Assembly (NCBI RefSeq): GCF_021032705.1
Contig: NZ_JAHVXI010000002.1
Span: forward strand, 496,001 to 560,000
Source: Psychroserpens luteolus
GTDB lineage: Bacteria > Bacteroidota > Bacteroidia > Flavobacteriales > Flavobacteriaceae
Direction of reading: 5' to 3'
Length of the DNA stretch: 64,000 bases
The notes under the pieces were generated by a model. It did no database searches, had not been told where the DNA came from, and saw only the letters and a list, made by a program, of their open reading frames with translations. Numbering within the stretch: the first letter of the stretch is position 1; each line of letters starts with the position of its first letter. Below are positions 34,821-44,550 of this stretch, piece after piece. Made by a program: the position numbers and the translations under genes.

Positions 34821-36206
34821 CTAAATTACTGTTTTTGATGTTTTTCCTCTCGGAATAAATTGTCCGTGACCTGCATTTAAAAGGCATTCTTCATTTTCGA
34901 TAGCAACTTGACCTCTTAAAATGACAGTTTCAGTTTTTCCTGTTACTTTTTGCCCCTCATAAGCTGAGTAATCACAATTCATATGATGGGTTTCTACAGA
35001 AATAGTATGTTCTTTTTTAGGATCAAATATCACAATATCTGCATCACTGCCGATAGCAATGGTTCCTTTCCTAGGATACATTCCAAAAATTTTAGCAGCA
35101 TTAGTTGAGCTCACTTCAACATATTTTGTCAAGGAGATCTTTCCTTTATGAACACCTTCTGAAAACAACAATTCCATACGGTGTTCTATTGCTGGATGCC
35201 CATTAGGTATTTTTGAAAAATCATCCTTCCCCATTTTCTTCTGTTCCCACATAAATGGGCAATGATCTGTACCGACAACTTGAACCAAGCCTTGATTTAT
35301 ACCAGACCATAATGCGGCTTGATCTTTCTTTTCTCTTAATGGTGGACTCATCACCCATTTAGCGCCTTCAAAGTCATTTTCATATAAAGACGCATCTAGC
35401 ATTAAATATTGTGTACATGTTTCAACAAAGACTTTTTGATTACGCTGTGTCGCCTTTCTAACAGCATTTAGAGCACCTTCACAAGTCATATGGACAATAT
35501 AACCAGGGCAACCAGTGTAGTTTAGCATATCTGCAAAACGGGCAGATGCCTCAGCCTCTGTGACTTCGGGTTGAGACAAATAATGATATAATGGAGATAA
35601 ATTTCCAAGAGCTCTATTTTTAGCAATTAATGAATCAATCATATCACCATTAGTAGCATGTACTGTAACTAAACCACCATGTTTTTTAACAACCTTCATG
35701 AGTTGTACCATTTGACCATCATCAATCATCAAAGCACCTTTATAAGCCATAAATGTTTTAAAGGAGGAAATACCTTCCTCTTCAATCATCGCTACAACTT
35801 CTTTTGCAACATCATCATTAAAATCGGTCACAGCCATATGATATGAATAATCTCCTATTGCTTTTCCATGAGATTTCTGTTGCCAAGTCTTTAATGCATT
35901 GTGAAGTGTATCACCTTGAGTTTGCAAAATAAAATCTATAACCATAGTCGTACCTCCATGTAGCGCAGCTCGTGTTCCTGTCTCATAATCATCACTTGAA
36001 TAAGTTCCCATAAATGGCATATCTAAATGCACATGAGGGTCAATACCTCCAGGAAACACAAGTTTATCAGTAGCATCAATTATCTTATCAGCTTGATAAT
36101 CTAAATCTTTACCAATAGCGATAATCTTTTCAGCTTCGATATAAACATCTGCTATATAACTTTCAGAAGCTGTTACGATTTGGCCGTTTTTTATTAAAAT
36201 TGACAT
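34821..36206 (-). CDS. hydA: Dihydropyrimidinase (D-hydantoinase family)
   Basis: This 461-residue amidohydrolase opens dihydrouracil or dihydrothymine to the N-carbamoyl beta-amino acid. Binuclear metal-site motifs are present: GGIDPHVHLDMPF, a Lys for carboxylation in SSFKTFMAYKG, VTVHATNGD, YIVHMTCEGA and VVGTDHCPF. Length is typical. It lies between the transporter genes and the ureidopropionase gene in one operon. Confidence 0.94.
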   Translation of the reverse strand: MSILIKNGQIVTASESYIADVYIEAEKIIAIGKDLDYQADKIIDATDKLVFPGGIDPHVHLDMPFMGTYSSDDYETGTRAALHGGTTMVIDFILQTQGDTLHNALKTWQQKSHGKAIGDYSYHMAVTDFNDDVAKEVVAMIEEEGISSFKTFMAYKGALMIDDGQMVQLMKVVKKHGGLVTVHATNGDMIDSLIAKNRALGNLSPLYHYLSQPEVTEAEASARFADMLNYTGCPGYIVHMTCEGALNAVRKATQRNQKVFVETCTQYLMLDASLYENDFEGAKWVMSPPLREKKDQAALWSGINQGLVQVVGTDHCPFMWEQKKMGKDDFSKIPNGHPAIEHRMELLFSEGVHKGKISLTKYVEVSSTNAAKIFGMYPRKGTIAIGSDADIVIFDPKKEHTISVETHHMNCDYSAYEGQKVTGKTETVILRGQVAIENEECLLNAGHGQFIPRGKTSKTVI

Positions 36207-36255
36207 GTCAGATATTAAATTTATAAGTTAATCAATGTCTTAAATTTACAAGTTT

Positions 36256-37770
36256 TTAATGAGTATCATCACTATTTAATTGACTTATTGATGTATTCTC
36301 TTCTGAAATTTTGCTCACGATTACTCCAACTATTATGGCTAACATAAATGAAGGTCCTAGTTCTCCAAGTTTTTCAAAATAAACACCTATAGTATCTAAA
36401 GAGGCAAAGCCAAATTTAAAGAGTGGAACAGACAAAAATCCTGTAATCATAGAAGCAATGGCACCTTTCTCATTGAATCTATCCCAAAAGAGCGATAAAA
36501 TAATTGTCGGGCAAAACGTAGCAGCAATGCCAGACCAGCCAAAAATGACAAACCAAAATATGGTACGTTCGGGAGTTGTAACTGCAACAATCATTGCAAT
36601 TAATAGTGCGAATATTGCTAATAAAAATGTAATGCCTTTAGATATTTTCGCCAGTTCTTTTTCAGTTTTATTAGGCTTAAATATTTGCTGATAAAAATCC
36701 CTAGATATGGCACTAGACGCTACAACTAATAGAGAATCGATTGTAGACATAATTGCAGATAAAACAGCTGCAATATAAATCCCAATTAATGTAAGCGGCA
36801 TAATTCTTTCAACTAAAAGCGGTAGCACATTTTGCGCTCCATTACCTAAAACCACCTCAGGATCTGCATCGACAGATGTCAAAAGGTATCTACCAAAAAT
36901 TCCAATAAGTACAGCACATGAATCTGTTAAGATGGTAAACACAAAAGCAACCCAACGTCCTTTTTTTATTTCTGCTGTACTTTTTATAGACATAAATCGC
37001 ACAAATAATTGAGGAGATCCCATAAAGCCTAAACCAATACATAGAAACCCTAAAACTGTAAAAAGGTTTATTAAGTTAAAACCGCCTTCTCCCCAAATAT
37101 TTAAAAATGAGGGATCCAAAGCTATCAAGCCTTCAGATATAGATACATTGGATGATATAGAAAAATAGGCAACTATAGGCAATCCTACTAAGCCCAAAAG
37201 CATAATTAAGCCTTGGAATAAATCAGACCAAGCAACAGCCACAAAACCTCCTGAAAAAATATAAGCTAAGACTATAAAAAAGCCTACAATTGCTCCAGTA
37301 AAATAATTCCAGCCTAGAAACGATTCGAATGCTGATCCCGTAGCATCAATTTGCGCACTCACATATATGACCACAAATAATGACAACGCGGTTGCTGCAA
37401 CAATGCGCAAGGTGTTTGTTTTAGATTTAAATCGGCTTACTAAATAATCTGGGATTGTTATTGAGTTATAGCCATCAGAAAGTTTTTTGAATTTCTCAGC
37501 CATAAAAAACCAGGAGACTGTTACTCCAATAACTTCTCCCAATACGACCCAAAATGCCGAAACACCAACCATAGCACCTAAACCTGTAAGTCCTAATAAC
37601 AGCCAAGCCGATTCTCCTGTAGCTCTAGCAGAAAATGCAACAACCCAAAAATTCAATTTCTTTCCGCCTACATAATAATCTTTAGTCGTCTTAATTCGTT
37701 TAGAGGCGATGTATCCAATAAAAAAGAGGATTGAAAAATAGATAAATAATATAATATACTTTGTAATCAC
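36256..37770 (-). CDS. Sodium:solute symporter (SSS family)
   Basis: This 504-residue membrane protein has about 13 helices and SSS signature segments (FWVVAFSARATGESAWLLLG, GLGFMGSPQLFVRFM). It resembles PutP-type symporters. It lies 2 nt downstream of the NCS1 transporter gene and upstream of the catabolic genes, so it probably imports a pathway compound such as beta-alanine or a ureido acid; the substrate is inferred from context only. Confidence 0.88.
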   Translation of the reverse strand: MITKYIILFIYFSILFFIGYIASKRIKTTKDYYVGGKKLNFWVVAFSARATGESAWLLLGLTGLGAMVGVSAFWVVLGEVIGVTVSWFFMAEKFKKLSDGYNSITIPDYLVSRFKSKTNTLRIVAATALSLFVVIYVSAQIDATGSAFESFLGWNYFTGAIVGFFIVLAYIFSGGFVAVAWSDLFQGLIMLLGLVGLPIVAYFSISSNVSISEGLIALDPSFLNIWGEGGFNLINLFTVLGFLCIGLGFMGSPQLFVRFMSIKSTAEIKKGRWVAFVFTILTDSCAVLIGIFGRYLLTSVDADPEVVLGNGAQNVLPLLVERIMPLTLIGIYIAAVLSAIMSTIDSLLVVASSAISRDFYQQIFKPNKTEKELAKISKGITFLLAIFALLIAMIVAVTTPERTIFWFVIFGWSGIAATFCPTIILSLFWDRFNEKGAIASMITGFLSVPLFKFGFASLDTIGVYFEKLGELGPSFMLAIIVGVIVSKISEENTSISQLNSDDTH

Positions 37771-37771
37771 T

Positions 37772-39430
37772 TTAGATCGTTTTTTTCATTAGAATACAGT
37801 ACAAAACAAAAGAAATGATAAACCCAGTGAACCAAGATAATGAATACAAAAAGTTCAATGCTGGAACCCAGTATCCAATCAAAGCTGCAAATACACCAAT
37901 AAACAATGCAATCATTGCTGCTTTATTAAATCCAGTCTTTTTATATGAATAAATCCCATCTTCCTTATACAGTTCGGAGAGTTTCAACCGTTTTTTTCTT
38001 ACTACGTAATAGTCTGCAATCAAAATCCCTAAAACAGGCCCTAAAAGTCCACTAACAAAAATTAAGAAACCAGAAATTTCACTTAGCAACCACCAAGGCA
38101 TGATAAGTATGCCAATAATTCCAGTAATCGTCCCTCCTTTTTTGAAGCTTATTTTTTTTGGCCATAGATTTGAAAATGCATTTGATGGTGCGATAACATT
38201 TGCTGCAATATTTGTACTCAAGGTTGCAATAATCATAAAAACTTGCGCAACAATTACAACTACTGGATTTTTAAACTTTGCGATTAATGACACTGGATCC
38301 CAAGGTGCGTCATCAGCAATTAGGATCTCTTTAAAATTAATGATTGCAGCGCAAGTCACGAAGATGCCAACAAAAGAGTACAACATCATTGTTGCTGGTA
38401 ATCCAATAAACTGTCCTGCAATTTGGTCTTTTTGCGTTGCTGCAAAGCGTGTAATATCTGCAATACTAATTGACATTGTTGCCCAAAATCCTACCATAGC
38501 AGTTAGCCACAGTAAATAACTCCACAATTTACTTCCAGAGTTTTCTGAAATTACATTTGCAGTTACAACACTCGATAAAACATCAGTGTTCCTAAATTGC
38601 ACTTGGACATTTTCAGCAGATGGAATTAGAATAGGATTTGAAGTGAATGTTTCCCAAGTTGAGCTTTTATCTGATACGATATTATACTCTGAAGCTTTTA
38701 GCGCACCTTCTTTACTTTTTAAAACATTTAAATTAAGATAAAACTTATCGTCTTTTTCGGTGATGGTAGCTGCTGTTTTTTCTAATTGTACACTTTGATC
38801 CAAAACTACTGAAAAACCTTCTGCCTTTGCATAACTCCAATAAATTAGAATCAATCCCATTATGATGAGTATTGGTGCAGAATAGGTTTCGAGCCATTTA
38901 ATACTTTCTGTCCCTTTCCAAATGAAGTACATGTTAACAAACCAAAATATAGCAAAGCCTACAAACTTACCTATAGACAATCCGAGCTCACCAGTAGAAC
39001 CAGTTATAGCATTGAAAATAGCATAGATAGCCAAGCCTCCTATCCAAGTTTGAACACCAAACCAGCCACACGCAATAACACCACGAGTTACCGAAGCCAA
39101 ATGAACACCTTTTGTTCCAAAAGCGGCACGACCTATCACTGGGAACGGCACACCATACTTTACTCCTGCGTGCCCATTAAGCACCATTGGTATGGTAATA
39201 ATTAAATTGGCTAGACCAATAATAATCAAAGCTTCATACCAATTTAATCCCGTTTTTATCATATAAGATGCTAACAGGTACGTAGGAATACATACAGCCA
39301 TCCCAACCCAAATCGCAGCTAAATGCCATTTACTCCAGGTGCGTTGATTTGCAGGTACAGGAGCTAAATCATCACTATATAAAGGTGAATCGGAAACGTC
39401 TTCGTGTAATTCTACAATGTCTTTATTCAT
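37772..39430 (-). CDS. NCS1-family nucleobase:cation symporter with an unusual insert
   Basis: This 552-residue transporter has about 12 helices and the NCS1 motifs GHAGVKYGVPFPVIGRAAFG and LTAMVGFWATMSISIADITR. It probably takes up uracil, thymine or a related base for this operon. About 85 polar residues (about 214-298) sit between the fifth and sixth helices, where the family normally has a short loop; this segment looks like a small beta-rich outer domain and explains the extra length. Confidence 0.88.
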   Translation of the reverse strand: MNKDIVELHEDVSDSPLYSDDLAPVPANQRTWSKWHLAAIWVGMAVCIPTYLLASYMIKTGLNWYEALIIIGLANLIITIPMVLNGHAGVKYGVPFPVIGRAAFGTKGVHLASVTRGVIACGWFGVQTWIGGLAIYAIFNAITGSTGELGLSIGKFVGFAIFWFVNMYFIWKGTESIKWLETYSAPILIIMGLILIYWSYAKAEGFSVVLDQSVQLEKTAATITEKDDKFYLNLNVLKSKEGALKASEYNIVSDKSSTWETFTSNPILIPSAENVQVQFRNTDVLSSVVTANVISENSGSKLWSYLLWLTAMVGFWATMSISIADITRFAATQKDQIAGQFIGLPATMMLYSFVGIFVTCAAIINFKEILIADDAPWDPVSLIAKFKNPVVVIVAQVFMIIATLSTNIAANVIAPSNAFSNLWPKKISFKKGGTITGIIGILIMPWWLLSEISGFLIFVSGLLGPVLGILIADYYVVRKKRLKLSELYKEDGIYSYKKTGFNKAAMIALFIGVFAALIGYWVPALNFLYSLSWFTGFIISFVLYCILMKKTI

Positions 39431-39449
39431 TTAGAAACAGGTATCTATT

Positions 39450-41408
39450 TTAGTTTTCTTTTTCAAACCAAAGATGTCTTACACGACCATTCGTAACATA
39501 AAATCCTTCTATCTTGTCTTTGGAATTTCGCTTTACCTTTATAACCACTCCTGGAACCATTTGCAATATATTTTTACCTATAAATTCTACGGGGAATTCT
39601 CCATGCCTAATATGCCTCCACTTTAAGTCATCATTTTCTAAGTAAAAACGATATTGCGTTTCTAATTCTGGGCTATAGTAAGTACCAACATAAGCTTTTT
39701 TGTCAATACTAGATGGTGAAACAGGACTAAATGCTTCCATAATTATTGGTGCGTCATCATCAATTAACACTAGCATTTCTTTTAGTGTATTGTTATTAAA
39801 AACAAACTCTGTGACAAGATCTACCTGAACATCTAACATTTTAAACTTAGACTTACCAATAGGTACAAGTTTATTTTCATTTCCAGGCGCACGTTGATAC
39901 ATTAGCGTATCATTTTTAATATAAATCTTTCGCGCATAACTTTCTTTATTATTCCAAAATTGTCCTTCATACTTTTTCAGTTCTTTAGAATTGTACTCTA
40001 TAGCCTCAGGAAGTTTAGATTTGAATTCATTTGTTTGATTATTTGCCTCTATAAATAATTGAGATAATGCATTATTCTTTCCACCAATATTAGAGGAAGA
40101 AAAATTAGACAAAATCACAATATTCAATTTTTCCTCAGGAAATGAACTAGCCGAAGCTCTAAACCCACCAACAGCTCCATTATGCTGAATACGTTTTTTA
40201 CCATTAAAGTCGTCGATAACAACTCCGAAGGCATAGTTATTTGGTTTCCCATTATTAAATGTATCAAGGGTTTCCAACATTTTAAATGCGCTTTCCCATC
40301 CTTCTTTAGGCGCATAAAAATTAGATAACCAACTTAACAACTCATTGGTATTAGAATGTACATTACCAGAACCTACATAACCCCAATATTCAACTGCGCG
40401 TACAAAAGCCTCTCCGTTATAATTATAAGACGTAGCATTATTAGGCACTATTCTATTATACTTATCTTCAGCATAAGAGTTAGTCATTCCTAAAGGATCA
40501 AATACTGACTTTTTCATCCAATCTGAAAATTTCTCACCAGTAACTTCTTCAATAATATCTGCCATAAACATATAACCTGTGTTACAATACAAATATTCAT
40601 CGCCAGGTTTAAAATTTAAATCTGTTTGATACTTCATAACTCGCCTTAAATCTGCATTAGTTTTAGAGTCATCATCACGCCAACCTGCAATTCCAAAAAG
40701 CGCATGTAAACTTCTTAAACCACTTGTATGATGCAATAAATGTCTGATGGTGATTTTATGACCAAAATCTGGCAAGTCAGTTAAGTATTTGCGAATATCG
40801 TCATCAACCGACAATTTGCCCTGTTCATGAAGTAATACGATACCCATGGCAGTAAATTGTTTGGAGACAGAACCAATATTAAATAAGGTTTCTGGAGAAT
40901 TTGGAATGTTGTATTCTAAGCTAGCTGCACCAAATGCCTTGGAATAAATTACTTCTCCATTTTTCATAACTCCAACAGCTCCACCTGCCGACTTTGGATT
41001 ATCCCATGACGCAAATATTTCATCTATTTGACCTTCAAGTGTAGTGGGTTTTTCTTTGACCTTTTCTGTTCGTTTAAAGGTTAGTGGTAAACTATTTCCA
41101 TTCTGAGTGAACGTTCCATTAATTTCTTTACCCTTCAACTCTCCATTATAAATCACTTGAAGATCGGTAACTTCAACAGTTAGTTTAGGATTCTCAAAAG
41201 ACAGAGATGATACAGGAATTTCTTGATTGCTTTGATCTGGGCTCATCATTATCGCTGAATAGTTATCGGCCGATTTATTAATTGTAAGATGAATTCGCAG
41301 TGAATTTCCTGGTATTTCTAAAAGGCCATACCATTTTCCAGTAATGTCTTGAGCATTTAGCGTTGTAGTAATACATAATACAACTAAGATTTTTAAAAGT
41401 GTTTTCAT
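39450..41408 (-). CDS. Secreted serine hydrolase (beta-lactamase family) within the pyrimidine operon
   Basis: This 652-residue protein has a signal peptide (TTLNAQ), an N-terminal beta domain (about 22-115), a class C beta-lactamase-like domain (about 125-460) with SxxK in NIGSVSKQFTAMG, Y-x-N in YLYCNTGYMF and HNG in IQHNGAVGGFR, and a C-terminal beta domain. It acts outside the cytoplasm as an esterase or peptidase. It lies 20 nt upstream of the NCS1 gene; its link to pyrimidine use is unclear. Confidence 0.87.
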   Translation of the reverse strand: MKTLLKILVVLCITTTLNAQDITGKWYGLLEIPGNSLRIHLTINKSADNYSAIMMSPDQSNQEIPVSSLSFENPKLTVEVTDLQVIYNGELKGKEINGTFTQNGNSLPLTFKRTEKVKEKPTTLEGQIDEIFASWDNPKSAGGAVGVMKNGEVIYSKAFGAASLEYNIPNSPETLFNIGSVSKQFTAMGIVLLHEQGKLSVDDDIRKYLTDLPDFGHKITIRHLLHHTSGLRSLHALFGIAGWRDDDSKTNADLRRVMKYQTDLNFKPGDEYLYCNTGYMFMADIIEEVTGEKFSDWMKKSVFDPLGMTNSYAEDKYNRIVPNNATSYNYNGEAFVRAVEYWGYVGSGNVHSNTNELLSWLSNFYAPKEGWESAFKMLETLDTFNNGKPNNYAFGVVIDDFNGKKRIQHNGAVGGFRASASSFPEEKLNIVILSNFSSSNIGGKNNALSQLFIEANNQTNEFKSKLPEAIEYNSKELKKYEGQFWNNKESYARKIYIKNDTLMYQRAPGNENKLVPIGKSKFKMLDVQVDLVTEFVFNNNTLKEMLVLIDDDAPIIMEAFSPVSPSSIDKKAYVGTYYSPELETQYRFYLENDDLKWRHIRHGEFPVEFIGKNILQMVPGVVIKVKRNSKDKIEGFYVTNGRVRHLWFEKEN

Positions 41409-41468
41409 GACCTATCAGATTTTAAATTAATTAGATTTAATCCGTTTTCTACCTAAGTAGAAATGTAT

Positions 41469-42803
41469 TTAATTACAATATTCATCAGCGATAGAAATTG
41501 CTTGGGAAATAATTTTTAAGCCTTCGTCCACTTCTTCTTTGGTTACATTTAAAGGAGGCGCAATAAAAATCCAATTCCATCTCACAAATGTGAACATACC
41601 CAACTCTCTAATTTTAGAAGCCATTCTTTGTGTAGCTTCCATTTCATGAGGTTTAGCATTCCAAGGCGTAGTAGGTTCCCTGGTATTACGATTTTTAACC
41701 AGTTCTATACATCCTAAAAGCCCAGTGTTTCTAAAATCACCAATAGAAGGATGCTTTGCTTTTAATTTTTCTACTTCAGCTTCAATATATAATCCCATTT
41801 CAGCAGCACGATTAACTAAATCTTCTTCCTGTATAATTCGAATATTTTCTAGAGCAGCAGCACATAGTGTTGGATGTGCAGAGTAAGTTAGTCCTATAAT
41901 CATTGGATTATCATTAAAATGCTCTGCAATTTTATCGGTCACTACAACACCACCAAGAGGTAAGTAACCAGAAGTTAAACCTTTAGCTAAACACATGATA
42001 TCTGGTGTAACACCATGATGATCAATTCCGAACATTTTTCCTGTACGACCAAACCCACTCATGACCTCATCATCAATCATCATAATGCCATACTTATCAC
42101 AAAGTTCACGAACATGTTTCAAATACATAGGCGGATATTTTAAGCAGCCGGAAGAACCAGACTCGCCTTCAAATAGAATAGCTGCAACACTATCTGGATT
42201 TTCAAATTGGATGACACGTTCTAGGTGAGCTAATGCACGCTCACCACATTCTTTTATTGAAGAAGAATTCCATGGACAACGATATGCATAAGGATTTTCT
42301 ACATGCACCACACTTGGCATTGCTTGTCCATCTACCGGAAATCTTCTAGGATCTCCTCCAGCAGTTATTGCACCATATGTAGCGCCATGGTATGCTCTGT
42401 AATGCGTAATAATCTTGTGACGACCTGTAACCATCCGAGCTAATTTGATACCATTTTCTATAGCCTCTGCGCCTCCAAGGGTAAAAAATGTCTTAGTTAA
42501 ATTTCCAGGTGTTATTTCAGCTAGTTTTTTACCCAAACGACCACGAACGTCAGTTGCCATTCCAGGGTATACATAACTAACTTGTTGCATTTGTTTTGTT
42601 ACTGCTTCTGTAATTCGTTGATCACCATGACCAATATTTACATTCATTAACTGCGAGGTGAAATCTAAATATTTCTTTCCGTCTCTATCGTATACATATG
42701 AGCCTTTAGCATGAGAAGCATTTATTGGGTTCAATCCTCCTTGTTTTCCCCAAGAGAATAAAGTGTAGTCTAAATTATCCTTTACGATTTGTTTATTATT
42801 CAT
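41469..42803 (-). CDS. Class III omega-aminotransferase (beta-alanine catabolism)
   Basis: This 444-residue PLP enzyme belongs to the class III aminotransferases. The cofactor lysine is K274 in CLAKGLTSGYLPLGG, and the phosphate and Asp sites are recognisable (TLGGAEAIENGIK, IDDEVMSGFGRTG). In this operon it most likely converts beta-alanine, or beta-aminoisobutyrate from thymine, to malonate or methylmalonate semialdehyde. The amino acceptor (pyruvate or 2-oxoglutarate) is not determined. Confidence 0.9.
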   Translation of the reverse strand: MNNKQIVKDNLDYTLFSWGKQGGLNPINASHAKGSYVYDRDGKKYLDFTSQLMNVNIGHGDQRITEAVTKQMQQVSYVYPGMATDVRGRLGKKLAEITPGNLTKTFFTLGGAEAIENGIKLARMVTGRHKIITHYRAYHGATYGAITAGGDPRRFPVDGQAMPSVVHVENPYAYRCPWNSSSIKECGERALAHLERVIQFENPDSVAAILFEGESGSSGCLKYPPMYLKHVRELCDKYGIMMIDDEVMSGFGRTGKMFGIDHHGVTPDIMCLAKGLTSGYLPLGGVVVTDKIAEHFNDNPMIIGLTYSAHPTLCAAALENIRIIQEEDLVNRAAEMGLYIEAEVEKLKAKHPSIGDFRNTGLLGCIELVKNRNTREPTTPWNAKPHEMEATQRMASKIRELGMFTFVRWNWIFIAPPLNVTKEEVDEGLKIISQAISIADEYCN

Positions 42804-42856
42804 TAATTCAAATAATTGATTAATAGGGTTTTATATAATTTTATTTAAACAACAAA

Positions 42857-44326
42857 TTAACTCATCCAGTTTGTTTGTGCTTCTGGATTCCACTTAGTGG
42901 TTGTCTTTTTATTTTGTGTCCAGAATTCAATTGAGCTACGTCCAGTAATATCGCCAACTCCAAATTTGGATTCATTCCATCCACCAAAAGAAAAAGGCTC
43001 TCTAGGCACCGGAACTCCAATATTAACACCAATCATTCCTGCACTTGCACGTTCCATGACTTGCTTTGCTAATCCGCCACTTTGTGTAAAAACAGCAGCG
43101 GCATTCCCATAATTGGAACCATTTTCAATTTCAATAGCTTCATCCAAATCTTTAGCACGAATAATAGAAATTACTGGTCCGAAAATTTCTTCTCGAGCTA
43201 CAGACATATCTGTCGTAACATGATCTATAATAGTAGGTCCTACATAAAAGCCACCTTCTTTACCAGGAACTGTTGCGTGACGCCCATCTAATAATATCTT
43301 AGCTCCATTTCTTTCAGCTTCATCAATATAGCCTTCAATACGTTCTTTAGCCTCAGCAGTAATAACTGATCCGAGATTATCACCAGGAACAATAGCTTTT
43401 GCATCTTCAACCATACGATCAATAATATGCTGTACTTTATCCACACCTACCATTACTGATGCTGCCATACAGCGCTGACCAGCACAACCAGACATTGAAG
43501 CCACAACGTTAGACGCTGTCATTTCTGGATTGGCATCTGGTAGCACCAACAAGTGATTTTTAGCTCCACCCAAAGCCACGCATCGTTTTAAATTAGACGT
43601 AGCGCGTTTGTAAACAATTTTGGCTACTTTGGTGGATCCAACAAAAGAAACGGCCTCTATTAAAGGGTGATCACAAATGGCTTCAACAACTTCTTTACCT
43701 CCATTGACAATATTAAACACACCATCGGGAAGACCTGCCTCCTTAAGAAGCTCGGCCATACGAACAGTGCTTAATGGCACCATTTCTGATGGCTTCATAA
43801 CCATCGTGTTTCCCAAAACTAAAGCGTTAGGAAGTGTCCAATGCGGTACCATATTTGGAAAATTAAAAGGCGTAATAGAGGCAACAACGCCTAGAGGTTT
43901 ACGTTCAATTCGACACTCTACACCTTTACTGACTTCCTGAACTTCATTAACAACAATTTGCGGCATAGATACGGCAAACTCACAAAGCTCCATGCTTTTT
44001 TCGACTTCAGCTTTGGCCTCGCCATATGTTTTCCCGTTTTCAAGTTGCACTAAGTTGGTAAGCTCCTCCATGTTTTGTTCTAATAGATTTCGATATCTAA
44101 AGAATATTTGAACCCGCTCTTTAAAGGTCATTTCTGACCAACCTGGAAATGCTTTTTTTGCCGCTTGAACAGCAGCATCAACATCTTGGGTTGTAGATAA
44201 TGGAATTGAAGAAATTTTACGACCATCTAACGGACTTAAAACATCCATTGTATGTTGCTCATTTCTTTCAAATTTTCCATTTATATAATTTTTTACTTCG
44301 GAAAGTGTATCACTAACATTCATCAT
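42857..44326 (-). CDS. mmsA: CoA-acylating methylmalonate-semialdehyde dehydrogenase
   Basis: This 489-residue aldehyde dehydrogenase has the catalytic Cys286 in GCAGQRCMA. The general-base Glu of hydrolytic ALDHs is replaced in the sequence LGGAKNHLL, typical of CoA-acylating members. It would turn malonate or methylmalonate semialdehyde plus CoA and NAD+ into acetyl-CoA or propionyl-CoA and CO2. It is the first gene of the minus-strand operon, and its upstream region probably holds the main promoter. Confidence 0.94.
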   Translation of the reverse strand: MMNVSDTLSEVKNYINGKFERNEQHTMDVLSPLDGRKISSIPLSTTQDVDAAVQAAKKAFPGWSEMTFKERVQIFFRYRNLLEQNMEELTNLVQLENGKTYGEAKAEVEKSMELCEFAVSMPQIVVNEVQEVSKGVECRIERKPLGVVASITPFNFPNMVPHWTLPNALVLGNTMVMKPSEMVPLSTVRMAELLKEAGLPDGVFNIVNGGKEVVEAICDHPLIEAVSFVGSTKVAKIVYKRATSNLKRCVALGGAKNHLLVLPDANPEMTASNVVASMSGCAGQRCMAASVMVGVDKVQHIIDRMVEDAKAIVPGDNLGSVITAEAKERIEGYIDEAERNGAKILLDGRHATVPGKEGGFYVGPTIIDHVTTDMSVAREEIFGPVISIIRAKDLDEAIEIENGSNYGNAAAVFTQSGGLAKQVMERASAGMIGVNIGVPVPREPFSFGGWNESKFGVGDITGRSSIEFWTQNKKTTTKWNPEAQTNWMS

Positions 44327-44421
44327 CAGCTTATCAGATTAATTTCATTAATATTTGAACAAAAAATAAGAATGCTATAAAAACCCCACACGCTATTAAG
44401 GATTTCTAATCACACTCTAAT

Positions 44422-44429
44422 CAAATATA
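44422..44429 (-). promoter_or_regulatory. Candidate -7 promoter element for the pyrimidine operon
   Basis: On the minus strand this reads TATATTTG, a match to TAnnTTTG, about 95 nt upstream of the mmsA start. No clear TTG box was found 17-23 nt upstream, so it is only a candidate. The remaining 44327-44550 stretch shows nothing else. Confidence 0.35.
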
Positions 44430-44550
44430 TGAAATATATATTGAAATATACCTTTTAATGAACTATCAATAATAATTTAAAATTTATATTGAATAATTAT
44501 TAATTAAAGCTTGATTTTTAAGATTACAATAAAACGTTTTTGGTTTTATA

